From: Nocardioides kongjuensis
Lineage (GTDB): Bacteria; Actinomycetota; Actinomycetes; Propionibacteriales; Nocardioidaceae
Length of the DNA: 64,000 nucleotides
Reading direction: 5' to 3'
Assembly (NCBI RefSeq): GCF_013409625.1
Contig: NZ_JACCBF010000001.1
Location: forward strand, 4,095,001-4,159,000
Shown one piece after another: positions 18,244 to 27,325 of the stretch (the stretch's first letter is position 1; every line of letters begins with the position of its first letter). The notes under the pieces were generated by a model that saw nothing but the letters and a program-made list of their open reading frames with translations, ran no database searches and was not told the DNA's origin. The position numbers were made by a program, and so were the translations under genes.

Positions 18244-19046
18244 GACTTCCTCCTCTTCCTTCGCGTCGAGCCACCGCGTGATCCCCGAGAACCACGCTGG
18301 CCACGAAGCGGCAACGATACGCGGGCCGGATCGGCCCACGACAGACGGACGATGCGGATCGGCTCGACGGCGCCGTCGGCGGCGAGCTCCGCACCGAGCT
18401 CCTCCACGACAGCGGGGGCGCACCCCAGCCGCCGGGTGACCGCTTCGGCCTCGGCGACCTCCCCGGCCGCGCTGGTGCCCTTCATCGCGAGCAGAGCGCC
18501 ATCGGGAGCCACGAGGGGCATGCACCAGGTCGCCAGCTTGTCGAGGGCGGCGACGGCACGGGCCGTGACGACGTCGTACGTCGCGACGCCGTGGACCGCG
18601 TCGGCGCGGCCCCGGATCACGGTGACGTTGTCGAGGCCGAGCCGCTCGACGGCCTCCTCCAGGAAGGTCGTCCGGCGCAGCAGCGGCTCGATCAGCGTCA
18701 CCTGCACGTCAGGGCGGGCGATCGCGAGAACCAGGCCGGGCAGGCCCGCTCCGGACCCGACGTCGGCAACCGTGGCGTCGGCGGGCAGGGCCGCGGCCAG
18801 CAGGCCGCAGTTGATCAGGTGGCGCTCCCAGAGCCGGGGAGTCTCGCGGGGGCCGATCAGGCCGCGGACGACACCATCGGTCGCCAGCAGGTCGGCGTAC
18901 GCCAGCACGAGATCGAGGCGATCGGCGGAGAAGACCTCCGCCAGGATCGCCGGGGGAGCGGGAAGGGCAGCACGCAGCACCCCCGGGTCCGCCTGGCCCT
19001 CAGGGCCGGGGGACACCGGGGGTGTGGTGTCGTCGTCTTGTTTCAC
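18240..19046 (-). CDS. rsmG: 16S rRNA (guanine-N7) methyltransferase RsmG (GidB)
   Basis: Methylates the N7 of a conserved guanine in the 530 loop of 16S rRNA using S-adenosylmethionine. Motifs are WERHLINCGLLA, the SAM-binding VADVGSGAGLPGLVLAIARPD, VTLIEPLLRRTTFLEE and TARAVAALDKL. The C-terminus is Arg/Ser/Gly-rich. The start is uncertain: GTG 19046, inside a parS palindrome, gives 268 residues without overlapping jag; an ATG at 19109 would add 21 residues and overlap jag by 41 bases. Stop overlaps parA. Confidence 0.93.
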   Translation of the reverse strand: MKQDDDTTPPVSPGPEGQADPGVLRAALPAPPAILAEVFSADRLDLVLAYADLLATDGVVRGLIGPRETPRLWERHLINCGLLAAALPADATVADVGSGAGLPGLVLAIARPDVQVTLIEPLLRRTTFLEEAVERLGLDNVTVIRGRADAVHGVATYDVVTARAVAALDKLATWCMPLVAPDGALLAMKGTSAAGEVAEAEAVTRRLGCAPAVVEELGAELAADGAVEPIRIVRLSWADPARVSLPLRGQRGSRGSRGGSTRRKRRKS

Positions 19047-19053
19047 GTGAAAC
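19040..19053. promoter_or_regulatory. parS: perfect parS site at the rsmG start
   Basis: GTTTCACGTGAAAC, exact consensus, between the jag stop and the rsmG body. Its GTG is also the likely rsmG start codon, so ParB occupancy could affect this junction. Confidence 0.92.
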
Positions 19054-19068
19054 GTCGACCGGGGGTTG

Positions 19069-19653
19069 TCAGGCCGGCAGGACCACGACGTAGCGCCGCG
19101 GCTCGACACCGGCGGACTCCGAGCGCAGTCCGGCGGCGGCGACCGCGTCGTGCACGATCTTGCGCTCGAAGGGGGACATCGGCTCCAGCGAGACGGGCTC
19201 GCCGGTCTTGGCGACCTCGGCGGCCGTCTCGGTGCCGAGCTGCGTCAGCCGGGTCCGCTTGTCCGCACGGAAGCCGGAGATGTCGAGCATCAGCCGCGAC
19301 CGCTCACCGGTCTCCCGGTAGACCGCCAGGCGGGTGAGCTCCTGCAGCGCCTCGAGGACCTTGCCGTCGCGACCGACCAGCTGGCTCAGGTCGGCACCGA
19401 CGATCGACACGGCGGCACGGTCGGCCTCCACGTCGATGTCGAGGTCACCGTCGAGGTCGGCGATGTCGAGGAGCTCCTCGAGGTAGTCGGCGGCGATGTC
19501 GCCCTCCTGCTCGAGGCGGGAGATGCGGTCGCCCTCGCCGGCGGGGGCGTCGTCCTGGACGTCGTCGGCCTGGACGTCGTCGGCCTGGTCGGCCTCGACG
19601 CTCTCCTCGGCCTCGGTCACGACCTCGGTACCGGTCTCGGTCTCGGCGCTCAC
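19069..19653 (-). CDS. jag: Jag/KhpB family RNA-binding protein
   Basis: A 194-residue cytoplasmic RNA-binding protein (KhpB/EloR family) linked to cell elongation and envelope regulation in Gram-positive bacteria. An acidic N-terminal 45 residues is followed by a KH domain (DLSQLVGRDGKVLEALQELTRL, with the G-R-D-G loop) and a C-terminal R3H domain (SPFERKIVHDAVAAAG ... RRYVVVLPA). GTG 19653 overlaps the yidC stop by four bases. Confidence 0.93.
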   Translation of the reverse strand: MSAETETGTEVVTEAEESVEADQADDVQADDVQDDAPAGEGDRISRLEQEGDIAADYLEELLDIADLDGDLDIDVEADRAAVSIVGADLSQLVGRDGKVLEALQELTRLAVYRETGERSRLMLDISGFRADKRTRLTQLGTETAAEVAKTGEPVSLEPMSPFERKIVHDAVAAAGLRSESAGVEPRRYVVVLPA

Positions 19654-20723
19654 TTGGTGTCTCCCTCGTTCTTCTCGGTTGCGGCCTCGGGGTCGTAGCT
19701 CTCCCAGTCGGCCGACGGGTTCTTGGCGCCGCCGCCGGCGGCTGCGCCGCCCGGCTTCGGCGTGGTCTTGCGCTGGGCACGGCTCTGCCGCTTGGGCTGC
19801 TGGCGCGTGCTGGGCCGCTGCTCCGGCTCCGGGGCGGCCTCGGTGATCGTCTCGGTCACGGTGTGGCCGTGCCGGGCGGCCTTGGCCTTGTCGCGGTCCT
19901 GCTTGGCCTTGAAGGCGGGCGTGCCGGGCGCCGGGTTGTTGCGGATGACGTAGAACTGCTGGCCCATGGTCCACAGGTTCGAGGTCGTCCAGTAGAGGAG
20001 GACACCGATCGGGAACGCGATGCCACCGAGACCGAAGGCCACCGGGAGGATGTAGAGCAGCATCTTCTGCTGCTGCGCGTACGGACCGCTCATCGCCTCG
20101 GCCGGCATGTTCTTGGCCATCAGCTGACGCTGGGTGGTGAAGGTGGTCGCCGTCATCGCCAGCACCAGGATCGCCGCGATGACCATGACCGCGGTGTTCG
20201 GGGTCTCGCCCCAGGTGCGCGACTCCCAGAAGTTGCCGTTGATCGGCAGGCTGCCGAAGAGCTTGGACTCGCCGAACTCGTGGGCCTTCTCCACGGTGAG
20301 GAAGCCGTGCGGCTTGTCGCTCTTGGTGGCACCGGAGAGCAGGCGGAACAGCGCGAAGAAGATCGGCATCTGCAGGAGGATCGGCAGGCAGGACGCGAAC
20401 GGGTTGGTCCCGGCGTCCTTGTAGAGCTTCATCGTCTCCTCGGCCAGCTTCTGCCGGTCGTGGCCGTACTTCTTCTGCAGCTCCTTCACCTTGGGCTGCA
20501 GCAGCTGCATGTTGCGGCTGGACTTGATCTGCTTGACGAACAGCGGGATCAGGGCCGCGCGGATGACGAGGGTCAGGCCGATGATCGACAGCGCCCAGGA
20601 CAGGCCGCCCTTGGCGTCGAGGCCGAGCACCGTGAACAGCTTGTGCCAGCCGAGGAGCACCGCCGAGATGATGTAGTACAGCGGCACCATGATGAAGTGG
20701 CCGATGTCGCCGATGATGCCCAC
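19650..20723 (-). CDS. yidC: membrane protein insertase YidC
   Basis: A 357-residue insertase that places proteins in the cytoplasmic membrane alone or with SecYEG. Landmarks are the N-terminal hydrophobic segment, LTLVIRAALIPLFVKQIKSSRNMQLLQPKVKELQKKYG with the conserved hydrophilic-groove arginine, FASCLPILLQMPIFFALFRLL and the late helices ending LLYWTTSNLWTMGQQFYVI. A lysine/arginine-rich tail follows. Operon position between yidD and jag is canonical. Confidence 0.96.
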   Translation of the reverse strand: MGIIGDIGHFIMVPLYYIISAVLLGWHKLFTVLGLDAKGGLSWALSIIGLTLVIRAALIPLFVKQIKSSRNMQLLQPKVKELQKKYGHDRQKLAEETMKLYKDAGTNPFASCLPILLQMPIFFALFRLLSGATKSDKPHGFLTVEKAHEFGESKLFGSLPINGNFWESRTWGETPNTAVMVIAAILVLAMTATTFTTQRQLMAKNMPAEAMSGPYAQQQKMLLYILPVAFGLGGIAFPIGVLLYWTTSNLWTMGQQFYVIRNNPAPGTPAFKAKQDRDKAKAARHGHTVTETITEAAPEPEQRPSTRQQPKRQSRAQRKTTPKPGGAAAGGGAKNPSADWESYDPEAATEKNEGDTK

Positions 20724-20726
20724 GAA

Positions 20727-21053
20727 TCAGGCTCCTTGCTGGAAGGGGTGACGCCCGGCGGTCGCCGGGCGGAGTTCAAGGTCGCGCTCAGCACCCGTGG
20801 GTGGACGCGCGGGGGAGTGCTCGTCGTGCACGTGGCCGCGCCGCGGCGGGACGTGGTCGACGCCGCCGGGGGACCAGGGGTGGCAGCGCAGCAGCCGCCG
20901 GACCGCGAGCCAGGTGCCGCGGAACGCGCCGTGCACCTGCAGCGCCTGCACGGCGTACGCCGAGCACGACGGGTAGTAGCGGCAGGTCGGACCCAGCAGC
21001 GGGCTGATGAGGAGCTGGTAGCCGCGCACCAGGCCGATGAGCAACCACTTCAT
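20727..21053 (-). CDS. yidD: membrane protein insertion efficiency factor YidD
   Basis: A 108-residue small membrane-associated protein with the family core [29 protein letters not shown] and the [18 protein letters not shown] ending. ATG 21053 has AGGAGG seven bases upstream and overlaps the rnpA stop by four bases. The C-terminal 35 residues are not conserved. Confidence 0.95.
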   Translation of the reverse strand: MKWLLIGLVRGYQLLISPLLGPTCRYYPSCSAYAVQALQVHGAFRGTWLAVRRLLRCHPWSPGGVDHVPPRRGHVHDEHSPARPPTGAERDLELRPATAGRHPFQQGA

Positions 21054-21454
21054 CGCGCCTCCTGACCGGCTGCGTGCCCCTGCGAGGTCACCCGGTCCAG
21101 ACAACGTGCGAGGTCCTCGCCCAGTTCCGCGTAGGACGCCTCGGCAGCGGCCGGCTGTGCGCGCACCACCAGCACGGAGCCCGCGGGGATTCCCACGAGC
21201 GCCGGGCGCACGGCGTGCCGCAGCCGCCGCTTCACGCGGTTGCGGACGACGGCGTTGCCGACGGCCTTGCTGACCACGAAGCCCGCCCGGGCGGGACGAG
21301 CCGGCAGCGCACGGTCCCCGGACATGCCGACAACCTGCTGCTCGCCAGGGAGCAGCAGGTGGGCGACGAGGGTGCGCGAGCCGGCACGACGACCCTTGCG
21401 ACTGGCGGTCCGGAACAGGTCCGGCTCGGTCAGCCGCTGGTCGGCAGCGAGCAC
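21050..21454 (-). CDS. rnpA: ribonuclease P protein component
   Basis: A 134-residue basic protein that assists the catalytic RNA in 5' maturation of tRNAs. The family signature is [19 protein letters not shown], preceded by [21 protein letters not shown]. Start GTG 21454 gives the MLAADQRL beginning usual for actinobacterial RnpA. It sits 43 bases after rpmH. Confidence 0.96.
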   Translation of the reverse strand: MLAADQRLTEPDLFRTASRKGRRAGSRTLVAHLLLPGEQQVVGMSGDRALPARPARAGFVVSKAVGNAVVRNRVKRRLRHAVRPALVGIPAGSVLVVRAQPAAAEASYAELGEDLARCLDRVTSQGHAAGQEAR

Positions 21455-21497
21455 GTCAGCCCCACGGGAACCGCTGGGCGGACACGCTGGTCCGTCC

Positions 21498-21635
21498 TCA
21501 GACGGACAGGCTCGAGCGGCCCTTCCGGCGACGGTTCGCCAGGATGGCGCGACCGGCGCGGGTGCGCATGCGCAGTCGGAAACCGTGCACCTTGTGGCGA
21601 CGTCGGTTGTTGGGCTGGTACGTCCGCTTGCTCAC
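21498..21635 (-). CDS. rpmH: 50S ribosomal protein L34
   Basis: The 45-residue ribosomal protein L34 with its near-invariant [21 protein letters not shown] start and the [13 protein letters not shown] end. GTG 21635 is preceded by GAGAGG. It heads the minus-strand block running through parB. Confidence 0.98.
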   Translation of the reverse strand: MSKRTYQPNNRRRHKVHGFRLRMRTRAGRAILANRRRKGRSSLSV

Positions 21636-22184
21636 GATCGGCCTCTCAGGATGATGCAGATGTCGGGAAGGGTCACCGGCAGCCTCGTAGCGAGCTCCGA
21701 TCGGGAGCCGCACAGCGCGTCGGCCGGCACCGCGCAGCCACGATGACCGGTGGATCCGGGGCGTCGTGGACATGCGGCACCGGTCGACACCGGTTTGACC
21801 AATCAACGGTACGCGGACGCCGGATCGGGGGTCAAACCGACGGCGTCCGGAGCACTGGGGGACACCTCACCGGTGAGCGAGGTCAAAACCTGTGGATAGC
21901 GGGTTGATCCACAGCCGCCCGGGCGGTTAGGTTCGACGGATCCGGGATTCCCCGCCGGTGCCGGCCACCCTCGGTCGACGTTCGTCGCACAGCTGCTCTC
22001 TCCATCTCGGAAAAGTGCTGCTGACCTGCGCAAACGGTGAGCCGAGGACGAGCCGGACAGGCCTCGGTTCGGCATTGTCAGCCCAATGATGCAAGAGTTC
22101 ACAACCTGTGGACAAACCTGTGGAGCCAGCGTCGACCTGACGCGGTCCGGCTCCGCCGCAGACAGACGAGCGAGAGGGAGTGGC
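21636..22184. other. rpmH-dnaA intergenic region with DnaA boxes
   Basis: A 549-base non-coding gap. It holds the candidate rpmH promoter and two pairs of DnaA boxes: TGTGGATAG at 21891-21899 with TGATCCACA at 21905-21913, and the perfect actinobacterial box TGTGGACAA at 22107-22115 with TGTGGAGCC at 22119-22127, the last pair about 60-80 bases before the dnaA start. The boxes probably serve dnaA autoregulation and may extend the origin. No coding signal is visible. Confidence 0.7.
21806..21835 (-). promoter_or_regulatory. candidate rpmH promoter
   Basis: On the minus strand a -35-like TTGACC (21835-21830) and a -10-like TACCGT (21811-21806) are 18 bases apart, about 170 bases before the rpmH start. 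The -35 is part of a 10-base inverted repeat, CGGTTTGACC at 21791-21800 with GGTCAAACCG at 21830-21839. Confidence 0.4.
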
Positions 22185-23786
22185 GTGACCGGCAACCCGG
22201 ATCAGCCCCAGGACGAGACCAGCACCACGGCCCCGGACACCCCGCCCGTCGATCCGGCGACCGCGCGCCTCGTCCACGAGTGGACGACGGTGGTCGGCGA
22301 GCTGCAGACCCACCAGCGCGCCTGGCTCCAGGCCAGCCGTCCGGTGACCCTCCACGGCACCACCGCGATCGTCGCCGTCCCCGACGACTTCACCCGCAAG
22401 CGTCTCGAGGGCCGGCTGCGCGGCGAGCTCGAGGACGCGCTGACCGAGCGGTTCGGCCACGACGTCCAGCTCGCGGTCACCGTCGACAGCTCCCTGCGCC
22501 ACGAGCTCGGGGCAGAGGTGAGCGCCTCCTCGACGTACGAGACCGGCCCCTCCTACGGGGAGCCGGCCGGCTACGAGACCTTCGAGTCCGCGCCCGCGTA
22601 CGAGCGCCCGCGCGAGGACGTCGCGCCCGTCGAGCCGCAGGATCGACAAGTCGCCATGTCGACAAATCTCCCTGTCGACTCGTCGACATTGCCGCCGGAC
22701 CTGGGCGCCATGCCCTCGCCGAGCGCACCGCCGGCCACGCCGAGCGGCGAGTCCCGGCTCAACCCCAAGTACACGTTCGAGACGTTCGTCATCGGCTCGT
22801 CCAACCGGTTCCCCCACGCCGCCGCGGTCGCGGTGAGCGAGGCGCCGGGCCGCAGCTACAACCCGCTGCTGGTCTACGGCGAGTCCGGTCTCGGCAAGAC
22901 CCACCTGCTGCACGCGATCGGGCACTACGTCCGCACGATCTACGCCGGCTCCAAGGTGCGCTACGTGTCGAGCGAGGAGTTCACCAACGAGTTCATCAAC
23001 GCGATCCGCGACGACCGGCAGGACCGGTTCAAGCGGAAGTACCGCGACGTGGACGTCCTCCTCATCGACGACATCCAGTTCCTGGAGGGCAAGACCCAGA
23101 CCCAGGAGGAGTTCTTCCACACCTTCAACACGCTCCACAACGCCAACAAGCAGATCGTGCTGACCTCCGACCGTCCACCCAAGCGGCTCGAAGCGCTGGA
23201 GGACCGGCTGCGCAACCGGTTCGAGTGGGGCCTGATCACCGACGTGCAGCCGCCGGACCTCGAGACGCGGATCGCGATCTTGCGCAAGAAGGCGGCGATG
23301 GACCGGCTCACGGCGCCGTCCGACGTGCTGGAGTTCATCGCGAGCAAGATCCAGACCAACATCCGCGAGCTCGAGGGCGCCCTGATCCGGGTGACGGCCT
23401 TCGCCAACCTCAACCGCCAAGACGTCGACATGACCCTGGCCGAGATCGTGCTCAAGGACCTGATCCCCGAGGGCGGCGAGCCGGAGATCACCGCCTCGCT
23501 CATCATCGCGCAGACCGCGGCGTACTTCGGGCTCTCGATCGACGAGCTGACCGGCCCCAGCCGCGGGCGGCACCTGGTGATGGCCCGGCAGATCGCGATG
23601 TACCTGTGCCGCGAGCTCACCGGCCTGTCCCTGCCGAAGATCGGCGCGCAGTTCGGCAACCGCGACCACACGACCGTCATGTACGCCGAGCGGAAGATCA
23701 ACCAGCTCCTCGGCGAGCGCCGCGCGGTCTTCAACCAGGTCAGCGAGCTGACGAACCGGGTGAAGATGCAGGCCCGCCAGGGCTGA
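22185..23786 (+). CDS. dnaA: chromosomal replication initiator protein DnaA
   Basis: A 533-residue AAA+ ATPase that binds DnaA boxes and opens the origin. GTG 22185 has AGAGGGA just upstream. Domain I ends near residue 100. Domain II is a variable linker (about 105-195) whose DNA contains TCGACA repeats. Domain III starts [14 protein letters not shown] and has Walker [16 protein letters not shown] and Walker [12 protein letters not shown]. Domain IV carries the DNA-binding signature [15 protein letters not shown]. Its C-terminus is conserved. Confidence 0.98.
   Translation: MTGNPDQPQDETSTTAPDTPPVDPATARLVHEWTTVVGELQTHQRAWLQASRPVTLHGTTAIVAVPDDFTRKRLEGRLRGELEDALTERFGHDVQLAVTVDSSLRHELGAEVSASSTYETGPSYGEPAGYETFESAPAYERPREDVAPVEPQDRQVAMSTNLPVDSSTLPPDLGAMPSPSAPPATPSGESRLNPKYTFETFVIGSSNRFPHAAAVAVSEAPGRSYNPLLVYGESGLGKTHLLHAIGHYVRTIYAGSKVRYVSSEEFTNEFINAIRDDRQDRFKRKYRDVDVLLIDDIQFLEGKTQTQEEFFHTFNTLHNANKQIVLTSDRPPKRLEALEDRLRNRFEWGLITDVQPPDLETRIAILRKKAAMDRLTAPSDVLEFIASKIQTNIRELEGALIRVTAFANLNRQDVDMTLAEIVLKDLIPEGGEPEITASLIIAQTAAYFGLSIDELTGPSRGRHLVMARQIAMYLCRELTGLSLPKIGAQFGNRDHTTVMYAERKINQLLGERRAVFNQVSELTNRVKMQARQG
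22642..22690. repeat. TCGACA repeat tract inside the dnaA linker coding region
   Basis: On the minus strand two adjacent 16-base units, TCGACAGGGAGATTTG and TCGACATGGCGACTTG, are flanked by partial copies. Several contain TTGTCGACA or TGTCGACAA-like words, one base from the actinobacterial DnaA box TTGTCCACA. The encoded residues ([15 protein letters not shown]) lie in the unconserved domain II. Eighteen bases at 22650-22667 recur with one mismatch at 15959-15976. Confidence 0.5.
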
Positions 23787-24152
23787 GCCCGTGATCACGA
23801 TTCCTGTGGAGAGAACCTGCGGAATTGTGAGAACTACACGGGGAGGATTCCGTGGAGGCACCGGCGCGCCCGTCCACACCGGTCGCTGGGTGCACATCGA
23901 TCCTTGTGATTCACGATTTCGTCCACAGCCGTCATCCACCGGTCAACTGGCCGCTCACCTGCGCAAACACCGGTTCTCCACAGTTTCCACCACCGCTATG
24001 ACCACTCCGTGACTACATGCGGACCTCGATCGCCGGAACTCCTCCGGACCTCCGATCTGTGGATGAGTGCCTGATCGTTCCCTCGCCGTCCCGCCCTCAG
24101 GGACGACGTGGCAGGATGCAACTCCCAACAACCACGTGAGAGGTACGACGAC
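23787..24152. other. oriC: probable replication origin (oriC), dnaA-dnaN gap
   Basis: A 366-base non-coding gap, lower in GC than its surroundings, with DnaA-box-like words on both strands: TGTGGAGAG 23805, CCGTCCACA 23870, TCGTCCACA 23919, TCATCCACC 23932, TTCTCCACA 23974 and TGTGGATGA 24058. The dnaA-dnaN gap is the origin in mycobacteria and streptomycetes, and the flanking par genes and parS sites agree. Confidence 0.85.
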
Positions 24153-25298
24153 GTGAAGTTCCGTGTCGACCGCGACGTCCTCGCCGACGCCGTCGCCTGG
24201 GCTGCGCGCAGCCTGCCCGTCCGGCCCAGCGCGCCCGTGCTCGCGGGACTGCTCATCGAGGCGGGCAACGACGGCCTGGTCCTCTCGACGTTCGACTACG
24301 AAACCTCCGCACGTGCGACGCTCGCGGCCGAGGTGAGCGACGAGGGCAAGGCGCTGGTCAGCGGCCGCCTCCTCGCCGACATCTGCCGCAGCCTTCCCAA
24401 CAAGCCCGTCGACCTGGTGCTCGACGGCGCCCGGGTCTCGCTGACCTGCGGCTCGTCGCGGTTCTCGCTGCAGACGCTGCCGGTCGAGGACTACCCGACG
24501 ATCCCCGAGATGCCCGCCGCGACCGGCACCGTGTCCAGCGACGCGTTCGCCCACGCGGTCGCCCAGGCGGTCACCGCCGCCGGCCGCGACGACATGCTGC
24601 CGGTGCTCACCGGCGTCCGCCTCGAGATCGAGGGCTCGACGATCGCGCTGCTCGCGACCGACCGGTTCCGTCTCTCGCAGCGCGAGCTCGCGTGGAACCC
24701 GGGCACCCCGGACGCCACCCTCGCCGCCCTCGTCCCGGCGAAGGTGCTCGGCGACACCGCGAAGTCGCTGACCGCCGGGCCCGAGGTCACCATCGCGCTG
24801 TCCGCGTCCGGCTCGGGCGACGGCATCATCGGTTTCGAGGGCACCGGCCCGGGCGGCGTACGACGCACCACGACCCGCCTGCTCGACGGCGAGTTCCCCA
24901 AGGTCCGCAGCCTGTTCCCCAACGAGAAGCTCACCGTTGCGCGGATCGACCGCCAGGAGCTGATCGAGTCGGTCAAGCGCGTCTCGCTCGTCGCCGACCG
25001 CAACACGGCGGTCCAGCTGAGCTTCCGTGACGGGGCGCTGGTCCTCGACGCCGGGTCCGGCGACGACGCCCAGGCCTCCGAGTCGGTGTCCGCGCAGATC
25101 GAGGGCGACGACCTGGTCACCGGCTTCAACCCGACCTTCCTGCTCGACGGCCTCACCGCCATCGACCAGCCCGTGGTCGAGCTGGCCTTCACGCAGGCCT
25201 CGAAGCCGGTCGTCATCAGCGGCACCGGTGACCAGGGCGAGGCCGAGGACGGCGGGTCCTTCCGCTACCTGCTGATGCCGCGCCGCCTGCTCAGCTGA
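24153..25298 (+). CDS. dnaN: DNA polymerase III beta sliding clamp
   Basis: A 381-residue processivity clamp forming a dimeric ring on DNA. GTG 24153 has AGAGG nine bases upstream and starts the usual MKFRVDRDVLADAVAW. Three beta-clamp repeats are visible, with ALLATDRFRLSQRELAW and the C-terminal YLLMPRRL that lines the protein-binding pocket. Seventy-one bases separate it from the dehydrogenase gene. Confidence 0.98.
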   Translation: MKFRVDRDVLADAVAWAARSLPVRPSAPVLAGLLIEAGNDGLVLSTFDYETSARATLAAEVSDEGKALVSGRLLADICRSLPNKPVDLVLDGARVSLTCGSSRFSLQTLPVEDYPTIPEMPAATGTVSSDAFAHAVAQAVTAAGRDDMLPVLTGVRLEIEGSTIALLATDRFRLSQRELAWNPGTPDATLAALVPAKVLGDTAKSLTAGPEVTIALSASGSGDGIIGFEGTGPGGVRRTTTRLLDGEFPKVRSLFPNEKLTVARIDRQELIESVKRVSLVADRNTAVQLSFRDGALVLDAGSGDDAQASESVSAQIEGDDLVTGFNPTFLLDGLTAIDQPVVELAFTQASKPVVISGTGDQGEAEDGGSFRYLLMPRRLLS

Positions 25299-25369
25299 CC
25301 CCGGCCACACCGCCCGCAGCACTGACCGCAGCACCGCCCATCGCACTGCCAACCGGAGGGAGAACCGCC

Positions 25370-26278
25370 GTGCACATCGGACTCGTCGGACTCGGAAAGA
25401 TGGGCGGCAACATGCGCACCCGGTTGCGCAACGCCGGCCACACCGTGGTCGGCTACGACCGCAACCCCGACCTGGCTGACGTCGACAGCCTGGCCGCGAT
25501 GGTCGAGGCGCTGCCCGCGCCGAAGGTCGTCTGGGTGATGGTCCCGGCCGGCGACCCGACCCGCTCCACGATCGCCGAGCTCAAGGACCTGCTCGGTGAG
25601 GGCGACCTGGTCGTCGACGGCGGCAACTCCAAGTACACCGACGACGCGATCAACGCCGCGTCGCTGGCCGAGAAGGGCATCGGCTTCGTCGACTGCGGCG
25701 TCTCGGGCGGCGTCTGGGGCCTGGAGAACGGCTACGCCCTGATGTACGGCGGCGCCGCCTCCGACATCGAGAAGGTCCAGCCCGCCTTCGACGCGCTCAA
25801 GCCCGAGGAGGGCGGGGCGGTCCACGCCGGCCCGACCCCGGGCGCGGGGCACTTCGCCAAGATGGTCCACAACGGCATCGAGTACGCCATGATGCAGGCC
25901 TACGCCGAGGGCTGGGAGCTGCTCGAGAAGGTCGACATCGTCGAGAACGTGCCCGCGATCTTCGAGTCGTGGCGCCACGGCACCGTGATCCGGTCCTGGC
26001 TGCTCGACCTGCTGACCGAGGCGATCGAGGACGACGAGCACCTCGAGGCGCTGCGCGGGTACGCCGACGACTCCGGCGAGGGCCGCTGGACGGTCCAGGC
26101 CGCGATCGACAACGCGGTGCCGATGCACGTGATCGCGTCGTCGCTGTTCGCTCGGTTCACCTCGCGCCAGACGGACAGCCCGGCGATGAAGGCGATCGCC
26201 GCGATGCGCAACCAGTTCGGCGGGCACGCGGTCCACACCGATCCGCCCCCGGGTGGAGAGGCGAACCCCGACGCTTGA
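25370..26278 (+). CDS. gnd: 6-phosphogluconate dehydrogenase, decarboxylating (short form)
   Basis: Converts 6-phosphogluconate to ribulose 5-phosphate with CO2 release in the pentose phosphate pathway. The 302-residue length fits the short, often NAD-preferring GndA type rather than the 470-residue enzyme. Motifs are the cofactor fold GLVGLGKMGGNM, VVDGGNSKYTD, the substrate loop VDCGVSGGVWGLENGY and the catalytic lysine segment GHFAKMVHNGIEYAMMQAYAEG. Location between dnaN and recF is shared with many actinobacteria. Cofactor preference is inferred. Confidence 0.92.
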   Translation: MHIGLVGLGKMGGNMRTRLRNAGHTVVGYDRNPDLADVDSLAAMVEALPAPKVVWVMVPAGDPTRSTIAELKDLLGEGDLVVDGGNSKYTDDAINAASLAEKGIGFVDCGVSGGVWGLENGYALMYGGAASDIEKVQPAFDALKPEEGGAVHAGPTPGAGHFAKMVHNGIEYAMMQAYAEGWELLEKVDIVENVPAIFESWRHGTVIRSWLLDLLTEAIEDDEHLEALRGYADDSGEGRWTVQAAIDNAVPMHVIASSLFARFTSRQTDSPAMKAIAAMRNQFGGHAVHTDPPPGGEANPDA

Positions 26279-26290
26279 TCGTCGGGCGGG

Positions 26291-26701
26291 TCAGATGGCG
26301 AGGACCGCGCGGACGAACGCCCAGCCGAGCCATCCGACGATGACGACGACCGAGAGCGGGTGCTTGACCAGGCGGTCGAGCGAGGGGGCCGGCGCACGTC
26401 GTACCCGTGCCCGGACGGCGAGCACCGCGAGGACGACGACGACCAGCGCGAGCAGCGGCCCGAACGCGTTGGCCTGCAGCGAGTCCTGCCACCAGCCGTG
26501 GGTGAGGTAGGTCCACGAGCGGGTCAGTCCGCAGCCGGGACAGGGGAGTCCGGTCATCCGGCGGAACGGGCAGATGACCGGCCCGTCCTCGATGTGGTCG
26601 GGCGAGAGCAGCGCGCTCACGCCCAGCGCGGCGACCCCGGCGGCCGCGACGAGCTCGGAGCTCGCGAGCCGCCGGGTCGCCGGCGCGTGGGTGGTCGACA
26701 T
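26291..26701 (-). CDS. DUF2752 family membrane protein
   Basis: A 136-residue protein with about three transmembrane helices and the family signature CPFRRMTGLPCPGCGLTRSW, whose cysteines are conserved in DUF2752. The ATG at 26701 shares its first base with the stop of the TM2-domain gene, so translation is coupled. Function is unknown. Confidence 0.85.
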   Translation of the reverse strand: MSTTHAPATRRLASSELVAAAGVAALGVSALLSPDHIEDGPVICPFRRMTGLPCPGCGLTRSWTYLTHGWWQDSLQANAFGPLLALVVVVLAVLAVRARVRRAPAPSLDRLVKHPLSVVVIVGWLGWAFVRAVLAI

Positions 26702-27228
26702 CAGCGCAGCGGCCGGCCCTGCGCGTCGGGGACCTTGCGCAGCAGGACCAGGACGAGGTCGATGATCGCCCAGATGCCGAGGCCGCCGCAGGTGAGCAGC
26801 TTCGCGACGCCGAGGCCGGTGTAGCCGAGGTAGAACCGGTCGACGCCGAAGGTCCCGACCAGCCACGACAGCAGCACGGTGGTCAGCCACTCCTTGTCGG
26901 AGTAGAGGCCGGGGACGTCCTTGGCGAGCCAGTACTGCTGGCTGTCGGCCGTGCGCACCGCGGTGTCGGGCTTGATCTGGCCGGCGACGGCCATCTGCGC
27001 GAGCTGACCGAACTCGATCGGACCCTGGTCCTGGCCCAGGTAGTTGATGAAGAACGGCCCGCTCGGCGCGGCGCCGTACCCGGGCTGCCCCCCGGGCTGC
27101 CCCGGCACGCCCGGAGCGCCGTAGGCGCCGTACTGCGGCTGGCCGTAGCCCGCCGGAGGCTGCTGGGGCGGCTGCTGCTGGCCGTAGGGGTCCGAGCCGC
27201 CGTAGGGAGGGGTGGGTGGTTGCGTCAT
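26701..27228 (-). CDS. TM2 domain protein with GYF-like domain
   Basis: A 175-residue membrane protein. The first 60 residues are rich in Pro, Gly, Gln and Tyr. A GYF_2/DUF4339-like domain follows ([21 protein letters not shown] ... [12 protein letters not shown]). The C-terminal TM2 domain has two helices with [38 protein letters not shown] 27228 was chosen as the start of the [11 protein letters not shown] segment. It is divergent from recF. Confidence 0.85.
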   Translation of the reverse strand: MTQPPTPPYGGSDPYGQQQPPQQPPAGYGQPQYGAYGAPGVPGQPGGQPGYGAAPSGPFFINYLGQDQGPIEFGQLAQMAVAGQIKPDTAVRTADSQQYWLAKDVPGLYSDKEWLTTVLLSWLVGTFGVDRFYLGYTGLGVAKLLTCGGLGIWAIIDLVLVLLRKVPDAQGRPLR

Positions 27229-27325
27229 GCGGGTCAGCCTAGGGTTCTCGGGCCACGCGCAAACCCCCAACCGGGGTGGGTTCGGGGGAGAATCGTCACG
27301 TGAGCGGGTCGAGGGAGGTGAAGAC

